DNA from: Ruminococcus flavefaciens
Lineage (GTDB): Bacteria > Bacillota > Clostridia > Oscillospirales > Ruminococcaceae
Length of the DNA stretch: 36,816 nucleotides
Direction: 5' to 3'
Assembly: GCA_023663905.1 (NCBI GenBank)
Contig: JAMPGO010000010.1
Span: forward strand, 1 to 36,816
The notes under the pieces are model-generated. The model saw only the letters and a list, made by a program, of their open reading frames with translations, was not told the origin of the DNA and searched no databases. This document shows positions 1-7,254 of the stretch, piece after piece (the stretch's first letter is position 1; every line of letters starts with the position of its first letter). Position numbers and translations under genes: made by a program.

Positions 1-806
1 TAAAATCAGTAAAAATTCCTGACAGCGTAACAAGCATCGGAAAAAGTGCATTTTTTGACTGTGAATCGTTAGAAACAATAGAGATTCCCGAAAGTGTAAC
101 AAATATTGAAAAGGGTGCATTTAGTGGAACAGCGTGGCTTAAATCAAAACAGGAGGAAAATCCGTTTGTTATTGTTAATAATATTCTGATTAACAGTAGT
201 ACCTGCTCAGGAGACATTGTTATTCCTGATGATGTAATAAGTATTGGAAATGGTGTATTTTATTATTGTGACTCTTTAACATCAGTAGAAATTCCCAACA
301 GTGTAATAAGCATTGAAGATTGGGCATTCTATGGTTGTAAAGGTTTAACATCAATAGAGATTCCTGACAGTATAACAAGCATTGGAAAGTATGCCTTTAA
401 TTATTGTGATAATCTTAAAAAAATAACAATACTTAATCCAAATTGTGAAATCTATGACAATTCTAGTACAATCAATTTTTCCACAGTTATATACGGCTAC
501 GATGATTCAACTGCCCAGTCTTATGCTAAGAAATATTACAGAACCTTTGTATCGCTTGGCGAAGCCCCTGACGGACAGCTTGAGGTTACAATTCTCGGCG
601 ATGCCAACGAGGACGGTGTTGTTGATGTTGCCGACGCAGCTGCTATCATCCAGCATCTCGGCAACAAGGATAAGTACGCACTTTCTGCACAGGGCGCTGC
701 AAATGCTGACTGCTACAATCCCGGCGACGGCGTTACAGGTATGGACGCACTTGCAATCCAGAAGCTCAAGGCTAAGATGATTAGTGAGCTTCCTGAAATC
801 GAATAA
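1..806 (+). CDS. Secreted LRR (BspA-type) protein with C-terminal dockerin, 5' partial
   Basis: This is the last 267 codons of a protein that begins upstream of the window; it is open in the third frame from the window edge to a TAA at 804, followed by a second TAA. The visible N-terminal part consists of LRR_5/BspA-type repeats of about 23 residues, recognisable by IPDSVTSIG...AF, IPESVTNIE...AF, IPNSVISIE and IPDSITSIG. The last ~70 residues are a type I dockerin. Its first calcium loop is DANEDGVVDVAD; the second half carries NPGDGVTGMDALAIQ. Dockerins bind cohesins and attach enzymes or adhesins to a cellulosome-like scaffold outside the cell. LRR_5 repeats in gut bacteria are usually adhesive or of unknown function, so the target cannot be stated. 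The dockerin is almost identical to that of the rhamnogalacturonan lyase at the other end of the window. A terminator follows directly. Confidence 0.9.
   Translation, partial: KSVKIPDSVTSIGKSAFFDCESLETIEIPESVTNIEKGAFSGTAWLKSKQEENPFVIVNNILINSSTCSGDIVIPDDVISIGNGVFYYCDSLTSVEIPNSVISIEDWAFYGCKGLTSIEIPDSITSIGKYAFNYCDNLKKITILNPNCEIYDNSSTINFSTVIYGYDDSTAQSYAKKYYRTFVSLGEAPDGQLEVTILGDANEDGVVDVADAAAIIQHLGNKDKYALSAQGAANADCYNPGDGVTGMDALAIQKLKAKMISELPEIE
597..806 (+). repeat. Dockerin-coding direct repeat, left copy
   Basis: The dockerin-coding DNA from the GGC codon at 597 to the stop aligns without gaps with 36350-36559, at a constant offset of 35753. Long runs are identical; for example both copies read AACGAGGACGGTGTTGTTGA. 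The encoded dockerins differ at only about nine of 69 positions. This is repeated coding DNA rather than a mobile element. Confidence 0.85.
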
Positions 807-824
807 TAACTGATTCAACAACAG

Positions 825-851
825 GCGAACCCTTCGGGGTTCGCTTTTTTT
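825..851 (+). terminator. Rho-independent terminator after the dockerin protein
   Basis: An 8-bp perfect stem (GCGAACCC / GGGTTCGC, 825-832 and 837-844) encloses a TTCG tetraloop closed by C-G, followed by seven T (845-851). It lies 18 bp after the stop codons and separates the dockerin gene from the miaB promoter. Confidence 0.95.
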
Positions 852-863
852 GTTAGACTATGC

Positions 864-892
864 TTGCATATGCAGACAAACTATGCTATAAT
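864..892 (+). promoter_or_regulatory. Promoter of the miaB operon
   Basis: TTGCAT (864-869), a 17-bp spacer and TATAAT (887-892), with an extended -10 TGC at 884-886. It sits between the upstream terminator and the miaB ribosome binding site, so it probably drives the long miaB-mutS-mutL-miaA run. This is a sequence match to the sigma-A consensus only. Confidence 0.8.
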
Positions 893-922
893 TATATAGT
901 TAAGTTAAAGGAGATGACAGTT

Positions 923-2269
923 ATGCTGGAAAAAATAAGAGATATAATCGGCGGAAACAAATATGCCTATGTAAGAAGCTTCGGCTGTCAGCTGAATATT
1001 TCGGACGGCGAGAAAATAAAGGGACTGCTCAGGCAGGCAGGATATAATTTCACCGACGACGAGACAAAGGCTGATTTGATTATCCTCAACACGTGCGCCG
1101 TGCGTGAGAGTGCAGAGGACAGGGTGTTTGGTATTGTCGGCAGTATGAAGAAGCTTAAGGAAATCAAGCCCTCGCTGATAATCGGCATTGCAGGATGTAT
1201 GACCGCTCAGGAGCATATTGCGGAGAAGATAAAGAAATCCTATCCGCAGGTTGATTTCGTTGTCGGTACTTCCGCCATAAGCAGTATTCCCGGGCTTCTG
1301 CTCGACTGCCTGAACGGACAGAAGTTCGGCGTTGATATTTCTGAATACGACGATTTTTCGGAAATCACGGAGCAGGTGCGTGAGAGTAATTTCAAGGCGA
1401 GCGTGCCGATAATGTTCGGGTGCAATAATTTCTGCACCTACTGCATAGTACCCTATGTGCGTGGACGTGAAAGAAGCCGTAAAGCGGAGGATATTGTTGC
1501 GGAGGTAAAAAATCTTGTGCAAAACGGCTATAAGGAGATTATGCTTCTTGGGCAGAACGTTAATTCCTATGGCAACGATTTCGGCAAGGTAAACGTATTT
1601 CCCGAACTGCTCAGGGAACTCGACAGAATCGAGGGCGATTTTGTTATAAGATTTATGTCCTCGCACCCGAAAGACGCTTCAAAGGAACTTATTGACACGA
1701 TTTTTGAGTGCGGAAAGGTTGCAAATCATCTTCACCTGCCTTTGCAGAGCGGAAGCAGTGATGTTCTCAGACGTATGAACCGCCGTTATACTGCTGAAAA
1801 GTACCTTGAAACGGTGGACTATATCAGAAGCATAGACCCTGAATTTTCGCTCACAACGGATTTGATTGTAGGATTTCCCGACGAATCGGACGATGATTTT
1901 CAGGCAACGCTTGATATAATAAAGCGTGTGAAGTATGATAACATCTATTCGTTTATTTACTCAAAGCGCTCGGGAACTAAAGCCGCCGTAATGCCCGATT
2001 CCACACCCGACGAGGTAAAAAGTCAGCGTATGAGGAAGCTTCTCGAAGTACAGCGTGAGATTTCCACAGAAAATTACAGACGATTTGTGGGAAGAAAAAT
2101 GCGTGTTCTTGTGGATGACGTTTCCAAAAAGCGTGAGGGATTTGTTTCGGGCAAAAGCAATGAGTTTATTATTGTTGAATTTGAGGGCGACAAATCGCTT
2201 ATCGGTCAGTTTGTGGACGTTGAAATTACTGATTCTATGAACTGGGCAGTTGTTGGTAAAATCATATGA
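923..2269 (+). CDS. miaB: tRNA-2-methylthio-N6-isopentenyladenosine synthase MiaB
   Basis: Radical-SAM methylthiotransferase that adds the 2-methylthio group to i6A37 of tRNAs reading UNN codons. The 448-residue length is usual for the family. The N-terminal MTTase domain carries the three auxiliary-cluster cysteines C22 (SFGCQLN), C58 (NTCAVRE) and C92 (GCMTAQ). The radical-SAM CxxxCxxC is C167, C171, C174 (CNNFCTYC). A TRAM domain forms the C-terminus. The ATG at 923 is chosen because AAAGGAG ends at 913, giving 9-base spacing; the frame is open further upstream but without a ribosome binding site. Its substrate is made by MiaA, encoded at 12177 in the same run. Its stop overlaps the next ATG (ATGA), indicating translational coupling to the lipoprotein genes. 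Confidence 0.97.
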   Translation: MLEKIRDIIGGNKYAYVRSFGCQLNISDGEKIKGLLRQAGYNFTDDETKADLIILNTCAVRESAEDRVFGIVGSMKKLKEIKPSLIIGIAGCMTAQEHIAEKIKKSYPQVDFVVGTSAISSIPGLLLDCLNGQKFGVDISEYDDFSEITEQVRESNFKASVPIMFGCNNFCTYCIVPYVRGRERSRKAEDIVAEVKNLVQNGYKEIMLLGQNVNSYGNDFGKVNVFPELLRELDRIEGDFVIRFMSSHPKDASKELIDTIFECGKVANHLHLPLQSGSSDVLRRMNRRYTAEKYLETVDYIRSIDPEFSLTTDLIVGFPDESDDDFQATLDIIKRVKYDNIYSFIYSKRSGTKAAVMPDSTPDEVKSQRMRKLLEVQREISTENYRRFVGRKMRVLVDDVSKKREGFVSGKSNEFIIVEFEGDKSLIGQFVDVEITDSMNWAVVGKII

Positions 2270-3042
2270 AAAAGTTTTTGTTAATACTATGCTCGGCATT
2301 TCTGTTCACGGGTTGCAGTGAAATGAACAGTACATCGGAGGCAATCCCTGAAAGTACAGCACAGCCGACGGAAGATACCGCAGAATCGGAAGTACATACT
2401 TATCGGGAAGTGCTGGAGGATATATATTATAATCACAGATTTCCGCAGTATGATGAGCCTTTGTATAATTACGACTGGGATATATCTGGCAACGAGTTTG
2501 CGGTTTATGATATTGACAACGACGGCAGGGACGAGCTGATTTTTATGTTTACTGAAAATGCTGTGGCAGGTATGCTGGGCTTGATATACGACCATAACAG
2601 CGACGGAAGTATTGCAGTTGAGCTTACGGCTTTTCCCTCTATGCGATTTTATGACAACGGCATTATCGAGGTTGATATTTCCCATAACCAAGGACCTTCG
2701 GGCGATTTCTGGCCCTATAGCCTGTATCAGTACGATAAAGAGACTGATTTGTATATTAAAGTTGCAACTGTATGGTCGCTTGGCAGGGAAGCGGTTGAGA
2801 AAATAAATAAACTGGCAGAAGAAGCAGGAGCAGAGCCTTATTTTGAATATCCTTATGAGGCTGATACAAGCGGTTCGGGGATTGTTTACAATATAGCTTT
2901 GAGCGATGTTGAATACAGCGAGAATTATATTGACGTAACTGAATACGATGAGTGGCATAATCAGTATATCGGCGGAGCTGAACAGCTTGAGCTTCCGTTT
3001 ATGAAGCTGACAGAAGAAAATATAGAGAATATTAATGTGTAA
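2266..3042 (+). CDS. Lipoprotein of unknown function, module A
   Basis: 258-residue predicted lipoprotein. The N-terminus MKKFLLILCSAFLFTGC ends in a good lipobox with the acylated Cys at residue 17, followed by a Ser/Thr/Glu-rich linker. The rest (about 45-255) forms one globular unit, here called module A. It contains an EF-hand/FG-GAP-like acidic loop, DIDNDGRDEL (82-91), and a conserved opening TYREVLEDIYYN. It starts inside the miaB stop codon. Module A is shared with the N-terminal quarter of the next protein (same TYREVL opening, YDIDxDGRxEL loop, YDHNxDG and LTxENI ends), and even the signal-peptide DNA is closely similar, so the pair arose by duplication. Surface exposure on the outer face of the membrane is inferred from the lipobox. 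I recognise no enzymatic motif. Confidence 0.85.
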   Translation: MKKFLLILCSAFLFTGCSEMNSTSEAIPESTAQPTEDTAESEVHTYREVLEDIYYNHRFPQYDEPLYNYDWDISGNEFAVYDIDNDGRDELIFMFTENAVAGMLGLIYDHNSDGSIAVELTAFPSMRFYDNGIIEVDISHNQGPSGDFWPYSLYQYDKETDLYIKVATVWSLGREAVEKINKLAEEAGAEPYFEYPYEADTSGSGIVYNIALSDVEYSENYIDVTEYDEWHNQYIGGAEQLELPFMKLTEENIENINV

Positions 3043-3062
3043 GGGCAAAAAAGGAGACAGCA

Positions 3063-5879
3063 ATGAAGAAGTTTTTAGCGGTACTATGCTCGGTATTTCT
3101 GCTCACAGGTTGCAGTGAAAAAGCTGTTGAAAGCAGTGTATCGGAATCGATTCCCGAAATTACAACAGAACCGACGACGGAAGCAGTGACGGAAATATCG
3201 GGCATATACGAACAGCTGACCTATCGGGAAGTGCTGGATAATATTTATTATAACTGCGAGTTTCCCGACTGGGATTATAAGAATTATTCTGAGGATGTAA
3301 CGCTTGAATTTTCGGTGTACGATATTGACGGCGACGGCAGGGAAGAGCTTCTTGTCAGGTTTGATAATCGTTCAATATATGTGTACGACCACAACGCTGA
3401 TGGAAATATAGTCAGGCAGTTTGCAGGCTATTTCAGGTCGGATTTCTATGAAAACGGTGCGCTCAAAGTATATTCCGCCCATAATCAGACGCACTCTTTT
3501 GAAGTTCACCCGTTTCAGATGTACAGTTACAATGCCGAGACGGATTCTTATGACCGGTGCGGAAGCGTATATGGGATTGACAAAGATATTGTTGATATGA
3601 TAAACAAGGAGAAAGAGGAAGTCGGCAGTACTGATTTTCTCGAATATCCGTCCGAGTACGATACAAGCAGTTCAGGGACGGTTTATTATATCCGTTCGGA
3701 TGATGATACAGAAGTACCAATGGATATGGCGGAGTACAACGAGTATTGTTCGCAGTTTACCGAAAACACGGATGTTATCGATATTCCGTTTATGGAGCTG
3801 ACGAAAGAGAATATTAAAAAAGTTTCGGGGAATAGTCTTAACGTTATCGAAATTTCGGACAATATCACTTTTTACGACCTTACCGTACCCGAAAATGCGG
3901 AGTACCGCCCGAAAAATCGTGTGATAGGGCAGAGCTATGATATGTCGGGATACGGCACAATCAGGGAGCAGGACGGTAATATTTACCTTGAAAATCTTTC
4001 GAAGGAACGTACTGCCCTGATTGAGCTTCCTGTTGAGAGCGAGACGGTTTATGTAATTATAAGTTGTATAATTGACGATAGTCGATTTGCGTATAGCATA
4101 ATTCAGGAGGATTTTAGTCTTGGCTGTGGAGTTTATAATCTTGAAAACGGCGAGGATTTCCGCATTGAGAGTAAAGACAGATGTCATTATTTTCCGCAGT
4201 ATATTGCTGGAGATTATCTGATACTGAAAAGGGGCTTTATTGCCGATGTTTACGGTTATTCGAGGCTAAACCTTGATACGTTTGAAATGACTGATGTTGA
4301 TTCAAAGCACATTCCACAGGAACAGCGTATACCGAAAGTAGCATTTTCGCCCGACGGTAAAACAGGAGCGGTATATTCAGGTAGAGACAAAAACGGCGAG
4401 TATGTTATAACGTTGTTTTCGCTTAATGATGATACAAAAGTCGCCGAATATAAATTCAGCTCGGAAAACGAGTACACCAGCTTCAGTCTGGAATTTAAAT
4501 CGAAGTATGAGCTGTATGTATACCCATACAAAGAAGTTGTTGCAGGAAGCGATTATCTGTATAAAATAAACGTTCCGCCGATACCCGTTCTGAACGACTG
4601 GCAGAAAGCGTACAAACAGGAGTTATTCGACTTTATGGACTCCGACGACTATTTTACGGGAAGCGATATTATAGAGCCTTCGGCATTTTCGCTGTACGAC
4701 CTCAACACAGACGGCACACCCGAACTGATAATCTCGGAAAATACAAGTCACGCAGGAAGCTGTCATATATACACCTACGACGGTGAGCTTATTTATCTCG
4801 GCAAATACGGCGCATACGGCGGTATGGGCTGTTATGAGGATAACGGCACGATTTGCACTTACAATATAGGGCAGGGAATTGAACACGAAGGATTTTTCAG
4901 GCTTGAGAATAATGAGATAAATATGCTTGCTATGTTCTACAATGATGTAGGTTATCGTGGAAAGGAGCAGGCGACATTCAAGTGCAATGATACTGAGGTG
5001 ACAGAAGATGAGTACAATGCGAAACTTGCGGAATACCGAGGCATTGAATACGTATCGCTCGGCAGGGATTACAGTTTTGAAGAGATAGATACAGCACTTA
5101 ATGAATATTCACGGATAATCAGCGTGAGCAGGGCTTCTGAACTGCTGTGGCTGAATCTTCCCGAATCGGACAACAGGCATATTTCGTATTACAACAGACA
5201 GAAATTTGACAGCAGGACTTACTATATTTTTCGCAGTTATGAAGATTACGACGACCGTCAGGTAACCACGGGCTGGTACGCTGTTGACATATTCACAGGA
5301 GACTGCTATAATACAAATACACTTACTGAACTTACACCGCTTATCAATGAGGAGAAGAAATTCTCTTATGAGGTTACGGATTCAGGTATTGAGATATACT
5401 CGGACGGCGAATTTTACCAGTCGATTGACGTGGAAATCGACGATACTTTTCTTGACCGTCGTGGGAAAGATTTGGTGAAGTTCAGGGACTACAATTTTGA
5501 CGGCTACAATGATATAGCGGTTGAAACTGCGCTCGCCACGAATGCGGTATTCAGCTACTTCCGCTACAATCCCGATACGGAGTATTTTGAAAGCTGGGAA
5601 GAGCTTGACAATCTGCATTTTTATATTAAAATAAATGAAGATAAAACTCTTGCAGTACACGCAAAATCGGGCGCAGTCGATGCGGACGATACGGTATATA
5701 AATGGGCTGGCGATGTGCTTGTGCCTGTTTCAGCGGAAAAGAGATATATCAAGGGCAAGGATATATTTATGGACTATCTTGAATATGATGACAACGGCGA
5801 TGAAATACTTGTTAAGAGGGAAAAATATATACTTGACGAAAACGGTAATACGACAGGTACTGTTGACGTAACACCGTAA
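3063..5879 (+). CDS. Large modular lipoprotein of unknown function (modules A+B+C)
   Basis: 938-residue predicted lipoprotein with lipobox LLTGC (Cys 17) and a Thr/Glu-rich linker. Residues about 48-255 match the preceding 258-residue protein (module A; acidic loop DIDGDGREEL from D87). Residues about 268-505 match the following 304-residue protein (module B; both open with ISDNI and have FAYS, GVYxLxxGE and YSxxxLDxxE blocks). Residues 510-938 have no copy nearby and hold two more acidic loops, DLNTDGTPEL (from 546) and DYNFDGYNDI (from 809), like those of FG-GAP/VCBS-type propeller proteins. The start has AAGGAG upstream, and the gene follows its neighbour by 20 bp. The protein looks like a fusion of its two neighbours plus an extra half, or the ancestor from which they were split. 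No catalytic motif is recognised; calcium binding by the acidic loops is inferred. Confidence 0.85.
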   Translation: MKKFLAVLCSVFLLTGCSEKAVESSVSESIPEITTEPTTEAVTEISGIYEQLTYREVLDNIYYNCEFPDWDYKNYSEDVTLEFSVYDIDGDGREELLVRFDNRSIYVYDHNADGNIVRQFAGYFRSDFYENGALKVYSAHNQTHSFEVHPFQMYSYNAETDSYDRCGSVYGIDKDIVDMINKEKEEVGSTDFLEYPSEYDTSSSGTVYYIRSDDDTEVPMDMAEYNEYCSQFTENTDVIDIPFMELTKENIKKVSGNSLNVIEISDNITFYDLTVPENAEYRPKNRVIGQSYDMSGYGTIREQDGNIYLENLSKERTALIELPVESETVYVIISCIIDDSRFAYSIIQEDFSLGCGVYNLENGEDFRIESKDRCHYFPQYIAGDYLILKRGFIADVYGYSRLNLDTFEMTDVDSKHIPQEQRIPKVAFSPDGKTGAVYSGRDKNGEYVITLFSLNDDTKVAEYKFSSENEYTSFSLEFKSKYELYVYPYKEVVAGSDYLYKINVPPIPVLNDWQKAYKQELFDFMDSDDYFTGSDIIEPSAFSLYDLNTDGTPELIISENTSHAGSCHIYTYDGELIYLGKYGAYGGMGCYEDNGTICTYNIGQGIEHEGFFRLENNEINMLAMFYNDVGYRGKEQATFKCNDTEVTEDEYNAKLAEYRGIEYVSLGRDYSFEEIDTALNEYSRIISVSRASELLWLNLPESDNRHISYYNRQKFDSRTYYIFRSYEDYDDRQVTTGWYAVDIFTGDCYNTNTLTELTPLINEEKKFSYEVTDSGIEIYSDGEFYQSIDVEIDDTFLDRRGKDLVKFRDYNFDGYNDIAVETALATNAVFSYFRYNPDTEYFESWEELDNLHFYIKINEDKTLAVHAKSGAVDADDTVYKWAGDVLVPVSAEKRYIKGKDIFMDYLEYDDNGDEILVKREKYILDENGNTTGTVDVTP

Positions 5880-5889
5880 GGGAGATGTT

Positions 5890-6804
5890 ATGAAAAAATT
5901 TTTACTGATATTATGTTTAATGCCTGTGCTTATCGGTTGCAGTACAGAAAATCAGGAGATTATTGAAAGTCCGCCTGATTCTGTAGCTGAAACGACTGCG
6001 GAAGCGACTACAGAGACGGTTACGGAATCCACAACGGCGCAAACAACTGCACCCGAAAAAACCGAGCCGATATATACTGAAATATCGGACAATATAAAGC
6101 TGTACGATTTGAATAAGCCCGAAAATTCGGAACTGATACCGCCTGAAGAAATATTCTATTCATTGTATCCCGGCGATATTGAAATGGCAGGATACGGAAT
6201 ACTTTCAAATTCTGACGGCAATATTAAACTTGTAAATGATAACGGCGAGGAAAATATTATTGTGGAAAGTCCTTATCCTGATAATGCTTATTCGTGGGTG
6301 AAAGCTGAATTTCAGATTGACAGCGATAGATTTGCATATTCAGTATGCGGAGAATGGGGAAATACAGGTTTCGGGGTGTATGACCTGAAAAGCGGAGAAA
6401 ATCATCTTATTATGGAAGAATATTATCCGAAAGTCGTTCGTGGAAATTCCCTGATACTTGCGAAAGAAGGATATTTTAATACTGTCGGATATTCTGAATT
6501 TGACCTTGATTCCTATGAAATAAGGGATATTCCGTTACAGACAGATTTGGAGAGTTTGAAGTACCGCAGGACGAATGATGTTACAGCGGACGGCAGATTG
6601 TCGGCAGTTATAAGGTACGAAGATGACAGCTATATTATAACAGTGATTTCGCTTGAAAGCGGTGAAGTCGCAGGTGAATATATACTGAAAACAGATGTCA
6701 CGTACGGCAATATAGCGCTTGTATTTACGTCTGCTGACAAATTACACTTGTATGCAAAACGTCACGAAGATAATACTTATCATCTGTACGTTTTTGATAT
6801 TTAA
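5890..6804 (+). CDS. Lipoprotein of unknown function, module B
   Basis: 304-residue predicted lipoprotein with signal peptide MKKFLLILCLMPVLIGC (Cys 17) and a linker very rich in Thr and Glu up to about residue 60. The remaining ~240 residues are module B, matching the middle of the 938-residue protein: ISDNIKLYDL vs ISDNITFYDL, RFAYS in both, GFGVYDLKSGE vs GCGVYNLENGE, and GYSEFDLDSYE vs GYSRLNLDTFE. The pattern of short strands and repeated turns suggests a beta-propeller-like fold, but this is only an impression. It begins 10 bp after the previous stop with GGGAG upstream, so the three lipoproteins are probably co-transcribed with miaB. Function unknown. Confidence 0.83.
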   Translation: MKKFLLILCLMPVLIGCSTENQEIIESPPDSVAETTAEATTETVTESTTAQTTAPEKTEPIYTEISDNIKLYDLNKPENSELIPPEEIFYSLYPGDIEMAGYGILSNSDGNIKLVNDNGEENIIVESPYPDNAYSWVKAEFQIDSDRFAYSVCGEWGNTGFGVYDLKSGENHLIMEEYYPKVVRGNSLILAKEGYFNTVGYSEFDLDSYEIRDIPLQTDLESLKYRRTNDVTADGRLSAVIRYEDDSYIITVISLESGEVAGEYILKTDVTYGNIALVFTSADKLHLYAKRHEDNTYHLYVFDI

Positions 6805-6834
6805 TAAATATTATATTTAAAGGAGAAATTTACA

Positions 6835-7239
6835 ATGGATATTATTGAAATGACAAGAGAACTGGGCAAGGCTTTGCAGAATGACGACCGCTATATCGCC
6901 TATATGCTCGCAAAACAGGCTAACGACGATGATACCGTGCTTCAGGCATTGATTAACGGATTTGAGAATATGCGTTTACAGCTCAACGAGGAACTTGCAA
7001 AGGACGACAAAGACACCGAGCGTATCAAGGAGCTTGACGAGGGAATCAAATCCAACTACAAGCAGATTATGGAGAACAGGAATATGATTGTGTTTATGGC
7101 GGCGCAGAACTCGCTTGAATCGCTTGTGAACAACATACAGCAGATTATTACGCTCTGTGCAAACGGTTCTGACCCTGAAACCTGCCAGCCCTCAACAGGC
7201 TGTTCGGGAAGCTGTTCAACCTGTGGCGGATGTGGCTGA
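6835..7239 (+). CDS. ymcA: YlbF/YmcA-family protein with C-terminal cysteine cluster
   Basis: 134-residue, mostly helical protein of the YlbF/YmcA (com_ylbF) family. In Bacillus subtilis YmcA and YlbF form the RicAFT complex with YaaT, which carries iron-sulphur clusters and affects mRNA processing, competence and sporulation. The helical core is at about 5-100. The tail is cysteine-rich: C108, C117, C123, C127, C130 and C133 (ending CSTCGGCG), a good metal or Fe-S ligand set. Position supports the YmcA call: in B. subtilis ymcA also lies between miaB and mutS, there followed by cotE, which is absent here. AAAGGAG precedes the ATG by 8 bases. The symbol rests on family and synteny; ylbF is the alternative paralogue name. 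Confidence 0.8.
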   Translation: MDIIEMTRELGKALQNDDRYIAYMLAKQANDDDTVLQALINGFENMRLQLNEELAKDDKDTERIKELDEGIKSNYKQIMENRNMIVFMAAQNSLESLVNNIQQIITLCANGSDPETCQPSTGCSGSCSTCGGCG

Positions 7240-7254
7240 TAAAGGAGGATTTTT

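Noticed and set aside
1-420. Short direct repeats spaced like a CRISPR or tandem array
   Set aside because: They are imperfect, about 69 bp apart, in frame, and encode leucine-rich repeats.
445-780. Open frame in the first frame across the dockerin end
   Set aside because: The third frame through the same DNA encodes clear LRR repeats and a dockerin, so this frame is a shadow.
860-922. Upstream extension of miaB
   Set aside because: It would place the start within the promoter region, before the ribosome binding site at 907-913; the ATG at 923 fits the family N-terminus.
905-1666. Long open frame antisense to miaB
   Set aside because: It is fully inside a well-supported gene, has no ribosome binding site or recognisable motif, and its composition is that of a mirrored coding frame. 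The same applies to 2287-3063, 11356-12102, 12288-13097 and 34307-35200 on the minus strand.
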